From: CALOCN01 sp942491735
GTDB lineage: Bacteria > Eisenbacteria > RBG-16-71-46 > JABDJR01
DNA: 64,000 nucleotides
Assembly: GCA_942491735.1 (NCBI GenBank)
Contig: CALOCN010000001.1
Location: forward strand, 310,001-374,000
Direction: 5' to 3'
Positions 25,540 through 33,558 of this stretch are shown here, piece by piece. How positions within the stretch are numbered: the first letter of the stretch is position 1; the number at the start of each line of letters is the position of its first letter. Below the pieces are notes generated by a model. It was not told the DNA's origin and did no database searches. It worked only from the letters and a program-made list of their open reading frames with translations. Made by a program: the position numbers and the translations under genes.

Positions 25540-26832
25540 CTAGTGCGGCTGCTTGAAGACCGTCCCCTCCTTCATCACGAAGGCCACGTTCTGCAGGACG
25601 GAGATGTCGGCCAGGGGGTCGCCCGCGACGGCAATGAGGTCCGCGATCTTGCCGACCTCCAGGCTCCCGAGATCCTCATCGATCCGCAGGAGCTTGGCCC
25701 CTTCCATGGTTGCCGACTGGATGGCCTCCATGGGCGGCATGCCTCCCTCCACCATGAGGACGAACTCGCGCGCATTGTCACCATGGGCCGAGACCCCGGT
25801 ATCGGTGCCGAAGGCGATCTTCACCCCCGCCGCGTAGGCCTTGGCAAAGGTGCCCTTGATGACCGGCCCGATGGCCGCGGCCTTGGGACGCACAACCTCC
25901 GGGAAGTAGTCGTCCTCCTGTGCCTTCTCGCCAACCCACTCGCCGGCCATGATGGTGGGCACGTAGTAGGTCCCGTGCTGCTTCATCTGCTCCATGACGT
26001 CGCTGGTCATATAGGTGCCGTGCTCGATCGAGGTGACCCCGGCCTTGACCGCGCGCATCATGCCTTCGGTACCGTGGGCGTGCACCGCGACCGTGAATCC
26101 GTAGTCGCTGGCCGTCTCCACGATGGCTTCGAGTTCCTTGGTGGTGAACTGCGGATTCTGACCGCTCTTGGCCAGACTCAGCACGCCACCCGTCGCGGTG
26201 AGCTTGATGAGGTCCGCGCCGTCCTTGTAGCGCTGGCGCACTGCCTTGCGCGCGTCGGACGGCCCGTTGATCACGCCGTCCTTGGGGCCGGGGTCCCCCT
26301 TGAGGTCCTGGTTGAGCCCGTTGGTGGGGTCCGCGTGACCGCCCGTGGTGGCCAGGGACTTGCCGGCGGTGAAGATGCGGGGACCCTCGACCCAGCCCTT
26401 CCTGATCGCGTTGCGAAGGGAGACCACCACCACGCCGTCGTCGCCCAGGTCACGCACCGTGGTGAACCCGGCCATGAGGGTCTTGCGGGCGAACACCGTG
26501 CTACGTAGCACCATGTCGGTCTGGTTCATGAAGAAGTCCTCGGAATAGGACTTCTTGGACATCTGCCCTGCCAGATGGGTGTGCATGTCCATGAGGCCGG
26601 GAAGGACGGTATAGCCGCTGAGATCAACGAGCGTGTCATCGGCCGTCGGGGGAAGGTGTCCCGCCTCGACGCCGGTGATGCGGTCGCCCTCGACGATGAG
26701 GGTCACTTCGCCTCGCGCGGTGGGGCTGACGCCGTCAATGAGCGCGCCGGCATGGACCAGGGTTCGGGCCTCCAGGGCGTGAAGGGGAACGATGACAAGA
26801 GCCAGAACCAGGAACAGAGTGAATCGGGGCAT
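25540..26832 (-). CDS. Secreted metal-dependent amidohydrolase (imidazolonepropionase/prolidase-like)
   Basis: 430 residues from the ATG at 26832, with GGAGGATCTCC upstream. The signal peptide is FTLFLVLALVIVPLHALEA. The amidohydrolase metal-site residues are visible in order: DMHTHLAGQ (HxH), the bridging lysine in LIKLTATGGVL, VAVHAHGTEG, SIEHGTYM and AFGTDTGVSAHGDN (Asp). The pattern is that of the subgroup annotated as Xaa-Pro dipeptidase-like or organophosphate-acid-anhydrase-like amidohydrolases. The likely substrate is an exported peptide or cyclic amide, but this cannot be fixed from sequence. It lies about 100 bases upstream of the sugar dehydrogenase gene in the same orientation. 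Confidence 0.9.
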   Translation of the reverse strand: MPRFTLFLVLALVIVPLHALEARTLVHAGALIDGVSPTARGEVTLIVEGDRITGVEAGHLPPTADDTLVDLSGYTVLPGLMDMHTHLAGQMSKKSYSEDFFMNQTDMVLRSTVFARKTLMAGFTTVRDLGDDGVVVVSLRNAIRKGWVEGPRIFTAGKSLATTGGHADPTNGLNQDLKGDPGPKDGVINGPSDARKAVRQRYKDGADLIKLTATGGVLSLAKSGQNPQFTTKELEAIVETASDYGFTVAVHAHGTEGMMRAVKAGVTSIEHGTYMTSDVMEQMKQHGTYYVPTIMAGEWVGEKAQEDDYFPEVVRPKAAAIGPVIKGTFAKAYAAGVKIAFGTDTGVSAHGDNAREFVLMVEGGMPPMEAIQSATMEGAKLLRIDEDLGSLEVGKIADLIAVAGDPLADISVLQNVAFVMKEGTVFKQPH

Positions 26833-26937
26833 GGAGATCCTCCGCGGGGATGGGGCGTATGAGCAGGGTGAGAGCCTAGCGCCGGCGGGGGGTGGTTCGC
26901 CATGGGTTTGGCTCTCGCGCTTCATCATGCAAAGTGC

Positions 26938-26966
26938 TTGTTTCCATCGCAAACCGGGCCTAGCAT
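26938..26966 (+). promoter_or_regulatory. Promoter of the membrane protein/winged-helix pair
   Basis: TTGTTT (26938-26943), 17 bases, TAGCAT (26961-26966). The next gene starts with ATG at 26973, only six bases after the -10, so the transcript may be nearly leaderless, although GGAGGC (26967-26972) also sits there. AAAGTGCTT at 26931-26939 overlaps the -35 and could be an operator. Confidence 0.4.
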
Positions 26967-26972
26967 GGAGGC

Positions 26973-27581
26973 ATGGCGCACTCGGTCCCACCGGCAACGC
27001 CGGACCCCATCCCCATTGAGGCTCGCGCGGCCGACAACCTGGCCTTCATCCGGGACACCCTGGCCACCTCGGCCGCATTCACCGCGGTGCCCGGGGTAGG
27101 GGGCATTGCCATGGGAGGAGTGGCGCTGGTGGCCGGCGTGGTCGCGGCGCTCCCCGCGTTGGAGGGGCGACTCCTCGTGGTGTGGCTGGCGGCCTGTCCG
27201 GTGGCGGCGCTGATGGGTGGGGGGGCCATGTGGCTCAAGGCCCGGGGAGCGGGGCTCAGTCTGGACAAGGGTCCCGGTCGGCGGTTCGTGCGCAACCTGG
27301 CGCCGCCCATGGTGGTGGGGGCCGTGTTGACGTGGGCTCTCATGACCCGCGGGGCCGAGTCCCTGGTCCCCGCGACCTGGTTACTGCTCTACGGGACGGC
27401 GGTGATGACCGCGGGAGCGTTCTCCGTGCGGGTGGTACCCGTTCTGGGTGCGTGTTTCATCGGGTTGGGCATCGCGGCCCTGGTGCTTCCGGAGGCCATG
27501 TCCAACCCGCTGTTGGTGATTGGTTTTGGCGGGCTCAATATCGGGTTCGGTATTCGTATTGCGAGGCATCATGGCGGCTGA
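26973..27581 (+). CDS. Membrane protein co-transcribed with a winged-helix regulator
   Basis: 202 residues. A charged N-terminal stretch (EARAADNLAFIRDTLATSA) is followed by six predicted helices, for example AMGGVALVAGVVAALP, LLVVWLAACPVAALMGGGAMWL, MVVGAVLTWALM and LLVIGFGGLNIGFGIRIARHH. It is a conserved uncharacterised type that often precedes a DNA-binding gene. The 11-base overlap with the regulator gene indicates that both are made together, so it may sense a membrane state for the regulator. That role is inferred only from the arrangement. Confidence 0.75.
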   Translation: MAHSVPPATPDPIPIEARAADNLAFIRDTLATSAAFTAVPGVGGIAMGGVALVAGVVAALPALEGRLLVVWLAACPVAALMGGGAMWLKARGAGLSLDKGPGRRFVRNLAPPMVVGAVLTWALMTRGAESLVPATWLLLYGTAVMTAGAFSVRVVPVLGACFIGLGIAALVLPEAMSNPLLVIGFGGLNIGFGIRIARHHGG

Positions 27582-27966
27582 ACGCGCGGCACGGAGGAAG
27601 TCCCAGCCCACCGAGGTCGAAGCCCCCGGCCAGGAGGCACTGACCGAGTATCTTTCGAAGTCCGCCGACAAGGACATGGACCGGCTGGTCTACGAGCGGG
27701 TGCGACTGGGCATCCTCAGCGCGCTCGCCGTGAACGAGGCCCTGGGCTTCACCGAACTCCGCTCGCTCCTGGGCGCCACGGACGGCAACCTCAGCGTCCA
27801 CGCCCGCAAGCTGGAGGAAGCGGGATACGTGGCCTGCAAGAAGGGCTACGAGGGCCGGGTTCCACGGACCGAGTACCGGCTGACCGCCAAGGGACGGCGG
27901 GCACTGGAGCGGTACCTGGATCACATGGAAGCGTTGATCGGGGCGATGCGCTCGGGTGGGGACTAG
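27571..27966 (+). CDS. Winged-helix transcriptional regulator
   Basis: 131 residues from the ATG at 27571. The core (LVYERVRLGILSALAVNEALGFTELRSLLGATDGNLSVHARKLEEAGYVACKKGYEGRVPRTEYRLTAKGRRALERYLDHME) is the MarR/ArsR-like winged helix of the PF13601 type (TDGNLS..RKLEE.GYV...K.F.GR.P.T.Y.LT..GR..). No ligand domain is seen. It is probably autoregulatory for this pair; CAAAGT(A/G)CTT-like sequences before this operon and before 49543 are candidate targets. Its end overlaps the convergent ECF sigma gene by four bases. Confidence 0.85.
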   Translation: MAAERAARRKSQPTEVEAPGQEALTEYLSKSADKDMDRLVYERVRLGILSALAVNEALGFTELRSLLGATDGNLSVHARKLEEAGYVACKKGYEGRVPRTEYRLTAKGRRALERYLDHMEALIGAMRSGGD

Positions 27967-29258
27967 GGGCGAACGCCATCTTCGTCGACGTCCCTTGTCC
28001 GCATCTCGTCCGCGCGGGCGAGCAACAGTTCCATCTCTCTCGCGTTCCCGGTCATGCGCGCCGCTCGGGTGAAAGCTTCCCGGGCCTCGTCCGTACGCCC
28101 CAACTTCGCCAGGAGGTCACCCCGCACGGAGGGGAGCAGGTGGTACCCGGCCAACGCGGGGTGATTCACGAGTTTCTCGATCTGCGCGAGACCCTCGGCG
28201 GGCCCGAACGCCATGGCCACCGCGACCGCGCGGTTCAGGGCGACCACGGGCGATCCCGACAATTCCACCAGGGCGTCGTAGAGGGCCACGATCCGCTCCC
28301 AGTCGGTGTCGGCGGCGGTGCGGGCGCGGGCGTGGCAAGCCGCGATGGCGGCCTGGAGCGCATACGGCCCGAGTGGTTTGCGAAGGGACTCCGCGCGTTC
28401 CAGGGCGGCAAGCCCGCGACGCACGAGTAACTGGTCCCAACGCCCCCGGTCCTGGTCGAGCAGCAGGATCGGTTCCCCCCGCGCGTTGGTGCGGGCGCGC
28501 GTTCGCGAGGCCTGGATCTCCAGGAGTGCGACCAGCCCATGGACCTCGGCCTCGTCGGGGACAAGCCCGGCCAGGATTCGCCCCAGACGCTGGGCCTCCT
28601 CGCAGAGTTCGGGACGCATCCAATCGTTCCCGCGCGTGGCGGTGTACCCTTCGTTGAAGATGAGGTAGATGACCTCCAGGACGGACGGAATCCGTTCCGT
28701 GAACTCATCGTCTCGAGGCACCTCGAACTGGACCCTTGACTCGGACAGGGTGCGTTTGGCGCGGACGATACGCTGTGCGATCGCCGACTCGGCGACGAGG
28801 AAGGCCCGGGCGATCTCCCCGGTGCTCAGACCCGCCACCATCCGCAGGGTGAGGGCGACGCGAGCCTCCTTCGACAGCACGGGATGACAGGCGATGAAGA
28901 CCAGCCGAAGCAGGTCGTCGCCGACTTCGTCGTCGGCCGCAGCCTCGATCGCTTCCGAACCGGGAAGGTGAAGTGGCGCCTCCCCCGCGAGGAGTTCCTC
29001 CTTCTCCTCCTGCATCCGGCGGCGGCGAATCGCGTCGATAGCACGATTGCGGGCCGTGGTCATGAGCCACGCTCCGGGGCGTTCGGGGATTCCGGTCACG
29101 GGCCACCGTTCGAGCGCCGCCAACAGCGCCTCCTGCGCGGCGTCCTCCGCGAGGTCCAGATCGTGTACGAAGCGCACAAGACCACCCAGGACCCGGGCGG
29201 ATTCGATCCGCCAGACCGCCTCGATGGCCTTGCGCGCTGGGGCCGTCGACGAAGGCAC
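27963..29258 (-). CDS. ECF sigma factor of the ECF42 type with C-terminal TPR-like extension
   Basis: 431 residues from a GTG at 29258, 10 bases after the YCII stop and behind GGGAGAG. Region 2 is DLAEDAAQEALLAALERWP and PGAWLMTTARNRAIDAIRRRR; region 4 is TLRMVAGLSTGEIARAFLVAESAIAQRIVRAKRTL. The long C-terminal part (PSVLEVIYLIFNEGYTAT, ILLLDQDRGRWDQ, and LVELSGSPVVALNRAVAVAMAFGP) is typical of ECF42. These sigma factors have no anti-sigma gene and are controlled through the extension. The partner gene is the DGPF protein upstream, as in other ECF42 loci. Confidence 0.93.
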   Translation of the reverse strand: MPSSTAPARKAIEAVWRIESARVLGGLVRFVHDLDLAEDAAQEALLAALERWPVTGIPERPGAWLMTTARNRAIDAIRRRRMQEEKEELLAGEAPLHLPGSEAIEAAADDEVGDDLLRLVFIACHPVLSKEARVALTLRMVAGLSTGEIARAFLVAESAIAQRIVRAKRTLSESRVQFEVPRDDEFTERIPSVLEVIYLIFNEGYTATRGNDWMRPELCEEAQRLGRILAGLVPDEAEVHGLVALLEIQASRTRARTNARGEPILLLDQDRGRWDQLLVRRGLAALERAESLRKPLGPYALQAAIAACHARARTAADTDWERIVALYDALVELSGSPVVALNRAVAVAMAFGPAEGLAQIEKLVNHPALAGYHLLPSVRGDLLAKLGRTDEAREAFTRAARMTGNAREMELLLARADEMRTRDVDEDGVRP

Positions 29259-29268
29259 CTGGCTCTCC

Positions 29269-29697
29269 CTAGGACTCCTCGCGGAGTTTGTCGGCGAGCC
29301 GCTTCTCGCGGGCTCGCTGATCTTCGGTAAACGACTCGCCCAGGTCATCCGGCTCGTATACGGGTCGGATCTCGATCTCGGACTCCTCACCCGGCATGGG
29401 ATCGGGGCAGCGGCGGGCCCACTCCAGCGCTTCGTCCATCGACTTCACCTGCCATATCCAGAAGCCGGCCACAAGCTCCTTCGTCTCGGCAAACGGACCG
29501 TCGATGACCGTCCTTCCCCCACCCGTGATCCGGATCCGCTTTCCCTTGCTGCTGGGGTGGAGCCCCTCCCCCGCGAGCATCACCCCCGCCTTGACCAAGT
29601 CCTCGTTGAAGTTGCCCATGGCCTCGATCAGCTCCGTGCTGGGCAGCACTCCCGCTTCGGAATTCCTGGTTGCTTTCACCATCACCATGACGCGCAT
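29269..29697 (-). CDS. YCII-related (DGPF) protein of the ECF42 pair
   Basis: 142 residues; AAGGAG precedes the ATG. It has the family layout MRVMVMVKATRNSEAGVLPS, GGRTVIDGPFAETKELVAGFWI (the DGPF signature) and MDEALEWARRCP. Such proteins form small ferredoxin-like alpha/beta folds and are nearly always encoded beside ECF42 sigma factors; their chemical role is not settled. The charged C-terminal about 25 residues (EDQRAREKRLADKLREES) extend past the fold. It is the first gene of the operon, behind a sequence that matches the ECF42 promoter pattern. Confidence 0.92.
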   Translation of the reverse strand: MRVMVMVKATRNSEAGVLPSTELIEAMGNFNEDLVKAGVMLAGEGLHPSSKGKRIRITGGGRTVIDGPFAETKELVAGFWIWQVKSMDEALEWARRCPDPMPGEESEIEIRPVYEPDDLGESFTEDQRAREKRLADKLREES

Positions 29698-29770
29698 GTC
29701 AGTTTGGTCTCCTTTCCAATCCGTACCGTTGGAACTCCCCGGGGGAGTGTCCTTCTGCCTTCACCTATAC

Positions 29771-29797
29771 GACGAACGGGGTGGGGCAGAATCGACA
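29771..29797 (-). promoter_or_regulatory. Candidate ECF42-dependent promoter of the YCII-sigma operon
   Basis: On the minus strand TGTCGA (29792-29797) is followed after 17 bases by CGTC (29771-29774), the bipartite pattern reported for ECF42-controlled promoters. It lies about 75 bases upstream of the YCII start codon. A GC palindrome ACTCCCC/GGGGGAGT (29734-29748) lies in the resulting leader. It implies that the sigma factor drives its own operon. Confidence 0.6.
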
Positions 29798-29865
29798 CGG
29801 GGGCGAGTTTTTTTTGGAGGATAGGGCCGGGGCGGAGTGGGCTGAACCCTGAGGCGACCTTTCGC

Positions 29866-31839
29866 CTAGAAGATCTTCTCGACCTTGACCTGCTCCTGGG
29901 TGAGAAGCGAACCCTTCTCCACCGCCGCCTCGCTGAGCAGGACCGCGTTGTCGGGAGCCGGGGGGCCTGCCTTCACCTGGACCGAGCGGATGCCGCCCAG
30001 CCACCACCGCTGATCCGCAATGTAGATGAGATCGCCCTCTTCGGCAGCCAGTTGATCCATGACGGCGTGAGGGAGCCGTACCGACATGCCTGCCGCGTCA
30101 TCCACGGCCAGGGCCAGATGGTGAACGGTTGGCGTGGACCCCTTCTTGAAATTGGGGATCCCTTCCTTGAACCACTCCATGGCCTTGCTCAGCGAGAAGA
30201 TGGTGAGCCCCAGGGTCTTCTTGTCCGCCGGTTTGGGAGTGAGATAGGTGACCACCACGCCGATGATCGCGGTGACCAGGACCCCGAACAGCCCGCGGAA
30301 CAACGAATGGTTGGGCTCGCCTTCGGCGGGGTAGGCCATGACCCAGCGGCTGATCGGATCGATCCAGGACTCGTACTTGAGGCTGAGCAGGTTGATGGCG
30401 CTGCCGCCGATCATGGCGATGGACGCGCCCCACGAGTTGAACCGCGGCCAGAAGGCGCCCATGAAGATGCACGTCACCATGGCCGGGATAATGACCATGA
30501 TGCCCTTGTAGTGCAGGTTGAACAGGTCTTCCTTCATGGTGGTGAAGAGCCACACCAGGAGGAGGCCGATTCCGGTGGCCAAGGCGCTGACGATGCGCGC
30601 CACCAACAGGTAGTGCTTCTCGTCGTGCTCCTTGCGCGCGAATCGGCGATAGAGGTCATTGACCCCGATCGCCGCGCAGGCGTTGATGAGCGTGTCCACG
30701 GTGGACATGAGCGCGGCCAGCAGCGCCGCCATGATGAACCCGAACACCCACACGTTCTGGTGCATCACGGTCCAGAGGACGGTGGTGAAGGTGTGGTAGG
30801 TGTCGGCCAGCTCGAAGGGGACAATGCCCTCGGCAGCGCCCTTGGTCACCATGGCCCGGCCAATCCACCCGGCACAGCCCACCACCACGGCCGAGATCGG
30901 GAGCAGGAAGACCACGTTGGCCAGGGCCGCCTTGCGCCCCTCGTTGACACTCTTGACCGCCAGGTACCGCATGATGAAGCCCTGGTTGAGGAAGGTGAAG
31001 GCAATGGATCCCGCGATGCCCTCGCCCCAGAAGATGTTGCCGGTGGAGGCGCGCGGGTTCTCGTTGATGTGGGCCAGGGGGGATCGGAAGCTCTCGGGGA
31101 GCCAACCCCAGAACTCACTGGGACCGCCCAACCAGATGAGTCCGCCCACCAGGACCACCGCGCCGGCCAGGTACAGCATGACCCCCTGGACGAGGTCGGT
31201 GAAGATGACCGCGGTTTGTCCCCCGAAGGTCACGTAGGCGCCGATGATGACGGTGCAGACAAGAACCGAGGTCCAGATCCCGATCCCGGTGATGCCTTCG
31301 ATGGCCAGCCCGATCGTGTACAGGTTGTACCCGATGTAATAGAGCATGTAGGCGAGGATCACCACCACGGCGAGATAGCGCACCAGCCAGTTGAAGCGGC
31401 GCTCGAAGTACTCGGGGATGGAGCGGACCCGCGAGAAGTAGATGATGGGAAGCCAGCCGAACATGAAGAACGGCATGACGAACCAGTCGTTGAGATAGGT
31501 CTGGGTGCTGGCCAGCCCCGCGTTGAATCCAAGCTCCGCGTACTTGAGGAACGAGTACGACCCGATCCCGGTGGCAATCATGGAGGCGGTAACGAGCCAC
31601 CAGGGGAATTTCTGTCCGGAGTAGAAGAAGTCGTGGGTGTCCTTCGAGAACCGCCCGAAGACGGCTCCGAAGGCGAGGACGGCCAGGAAGTACACCACGC
31701 AGATGATGAGCACGATGGCCTGGGCGCCCTGGGGGAGCTGGATTTCGAAGCTGCCGCTCTCGCCCGCGGCCAACACCAGGGTGGGGGCAAGCAGGCCGAT
31801 TAGGAGCAGGGTTAGGAAAACGGGTGCCCGCACGATCAA
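29866..31839 (-). CDS. Sodium:solute symporter family transporter
   Basis: 657 residues with about 14 helices and a C-terminal soluble part (MEWFKEGIPNFKKGSTPTVHHLALAVDDAAG...). Family features include HDFFYSGQKFPWWLVTASMIATGIGSYSF, YFSRVRSIPEYFERRF (the SSS loop) and AAALLAALMSTVDTLINACAAIGVNDLYRRF (sodium-site helix 8). It is presumably Na+-coupled uptake of a small solute; the substrate is unknown. The start is a TTG whose first bases overlap the stop of the small partner gene (TTGA at 31836-31839). The soluble tail of about 130 residues is longer than in simple symporters. Confidence 0.9.
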   Translation of the reverse strand: MIVRAPVFLTLLLIGLLAPTLVLAAGESGSFEIQLPQGAQAIVLIICVVYFLAVLAFGAVFGRFSKDTHDFFYSGQKFPWWLVTASMIATGIGSYSFLKYAELGFNAGLASTQTYLNDWFVMPFFMFGWLPIIYFSRVRSIPEYFERRFNWLVRYLAVVVILAYMLYYIGYNLYTIGLAIEGITGIGIWTSVLVCTVIIGAYVTFGGQTAVIFTDLVQGVMLYLAGAVVLVGGLIWLGGPSEFWGWLPESFRSPLAHINENPRASTGNIFWGEGIAGSIAFTFLNQGFIMRYLAVKSVNEGRKAALANVVFLLPISAVVVGCAGWIGRAMVTKGAAEGIVPFELADTYHTFTTVLWTVMHQNVWVFGFIMAALLAALMSTVDTLINACAAIGVNDLYRRFARKEHDEKHYLLVARIVSALATGIGLLLVWLFTTMKEDLFNLHYKGIMVIIPAMVTCIFMGAFWPRFNSWGASIAMIGGSAINLLSLKYESWIDPISRWVMAYPAEGEPNHSLFRGLFGVLVTAIIGVVVTYLTPKPADKKTLGLTIFSLSKAMEWFKEGIPNFKKGSTPTVHHLALAVDDAAGMSVRLPHAVMDQLAAEEGDLIYIADQRWWLGGIRSVQVKAGPPAPDNAVLLSEAAVEKGSLLTQEQVKVEKIF

Positions 31840-32159
31840 CTGCCTTTGAAGGGGACGGCGACGGTGAGCCAGGTCAGCACCCCGTGCAGGGTGGCGTAGG
31901 CGAGGTATCCGAAGATGAGCACGTTGTACCAGGTGCGGTCGCCGGATCGACTGAAGTCACAGGCCCCGCTGATGCGGATCACCAGGAGCCCGATCCCGAA
32001 CACCAGGAACCCCAGCAGGTACTGGTAGAGAAACGCGGCCCAGTTGCCGTCGATGCCGACCATGGCGACCACGGCGCGCGGGATCAGCCCGGTGAGGGCA
32101 ATGACCACGGGGATCGCGATGAGGGTGGGATGGATCGGGGACTTTTTCGTAGCGCTCAT
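31836..32159 (-). CDS. Small membrane partner of the sodium:solute symporter
   Basis: 107 residues from the ATG at 32159 with three helices (LIAIPVVIALTGLIPRAVVAMV, FLYQYLLGFLVFGIGLLVIRI, YNVLIFGYLAYATLHGVLTWLTVAV). Three helices ahead of a symporter gene recall two-component SSS systems, but I do not recognise the family. A four-base overlap with the symporter start argues for a functional pair. Confidence 0.65.
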   Translation of the reverse strand: MSATKKSPIHPTLIAIPVVIALTGLIPRAVVAMVGIDGNWAAFLYQYLLGFLVFGIGLLVIRISGACDFSRSGDRTWYNVLIFGYLAYATLHGVLTWLTVAVPFKGS

Positions 32160-32419
32160 GCCTTGGGCACCGGGGTGGAGTGTGGACAATTCCGACGCGA
32201 CGGAGGGTCCGCGGCGGGCGTCAGCGCATGGAGCCGGAGCCTAGCAGAAGGTGTGGGGGAATGACCAGACAGGGGGAAAGCCCTCCGGGAGGGCGCCCAG
32301 ATGGGTTCTGGGCCCAAGGTCGTGAGAGTCTGGGAACCGGACAAAATTGTGGGGGGTACGACTTCGTGGGAGGTGCGATTCAATGGACCGCCTTCCATTC
32401 CCTGGGGCCTGGAGGTCTA

Positions 32420-33550
32420 ATGCGCCTGTTGCTATTGCGTTTTCCAATCCTGGTAGCTTTCGTTTTCTTTCTCTCTGCGGCGCCCCTGCCACCGTCGGCG
32501 CTTGCTTCCCGAACCGAACTCGACTCCCGGGGACTCCCACGGCTTCTGGCCGTGGACGAGATCAACCTGGGCCTGCTTCCGGGAAGCGCCATCGAGATCA
32601 GCCCGGAGCTCCAGCTGGATGTCGGGGTGGGATGTTCTGATGAGTTCGCCCTTGCCATGGCGGGTGCGACCTGGCGCTACGCCTACCTGTTGGACGGGGC
32701 GTTCCACCATCTGTTGCTCGCATCCCCTTCGGGGTGGGGAGTGACTCTTGGGTTCCGGGGGACGACGATCACCAGCGAAGTCACTCTGGATGAGCCCCCC
32801 AGTACCCGGGAGCAAGAACGATGGAGTCGGGAAGTCGCTCTCGGACTTGGGTACGCGAAGCACAGCTTGAGCGGACGCCTGTGGGAGTTCGGGGTGCGCG
32901 GAAGCTATCTGGACACGGGCGATAATAGTTCGCAAGCAGACTCTGCCATGACCCTTGTCTATGACGGAAGGGGACAAGGCTACGGGGTGGAGCTGGTGGT
33001 CCGAACGCTTGCCGAGCGGTATGGATGGCTCCTGAGTGCCCGAGTCGGATACGAGGATCCAAAGCCTGAGTTTTCCGGGTCGGGAGGGGACCTGCAGGGA
33101 GCGAGCAGCTTCGCGGGGTTGGATGTGGCATATCGCATCGATGTGAGAGCGGTGGATGATCTCGTGGCTGGAGTGACAGCCTCCTGGAACGAGAACACGA
33201 GGAAGAGGGCGCGACTTACCCCGTTCTCATCGCTGGAGGAGACGACAACCTCGTCGAATGCAAATGCATCCCTCTTCGTCTCATTGGAGCAGTTCTTGTT
33301 GCCTGCCATGCCCATTCGTGCGGGAGTCCGAGGGGGAGTCGGCTACGGCAGTACTGAATCCACTCTGGAGGCGGATTCAGGGGCCGGCACGAACATGTCC
33401 TCCAGCACGTCCTGGAGTTTCAGGGACCCCACCGTCTTCATTGGCCTGGGATGGACCCACAAGGCACTCACCCTGGACGCACGATTCCGCACGGACATCA
33501 ACCTGGACACGCCGGTCATCAGTTGGGCCGGCACCTTCCGGTTCGAGTAG
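32420..33550 (+). CDS. Predicted outer-membrane beta-barrel protein, paralogue 1
   Basis: 376 residues from the ATG at 32420, GGAGG at 32411-32415. The signal peptide is RLLLLRFPILVAFVFFLSAAPLPPSALA. The mature N-terminus SRTELDSRGLPRLLAVDEINL is nearly identical to that of the next gene. The rest alternates hydrophobic and polar residues and ends WAGTFRFE. Apart from one acidic residue this resembles the aromatic C-terminal strand of outer-membrane barrels. It is probably a porin-like or structural barrel; no known family is assigned. Confidence 0.7.
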   Translation: MRLLLLRFPILVAFVFFLSAAPLPPSALASRTELDSRGLPRLLAVDEINLGLLPGSAIEISPELQLDVGVGCSDEFALAMAGATWRYAYLLDGAFHHLLLASPSGWGVTLGFRGTTITSEVTLDEPPSTREQERWSREVALGLGYAKHSLSGRLWEFGVRGSYLDTGDNSSQADSAMTLVYDGRGQGYGVELVVRTLAERYGWLLSARVGYEDPKPEFSGSGGDLQGASSFAGLDVAYRIDVRAVDDLVAGVTASWNENTRKRARLTPFSSLEETTTSSNANASLFVSLEQFLLPAMPIRAGVRGGVGYGSTESTLEADSGAGTNMSSSTSWSFRDPTVFIGLGWTHKALTLDARFRTDINLDTPVISWAGTFRFE

Positions 33551-33558
33551 GAGCGGCC

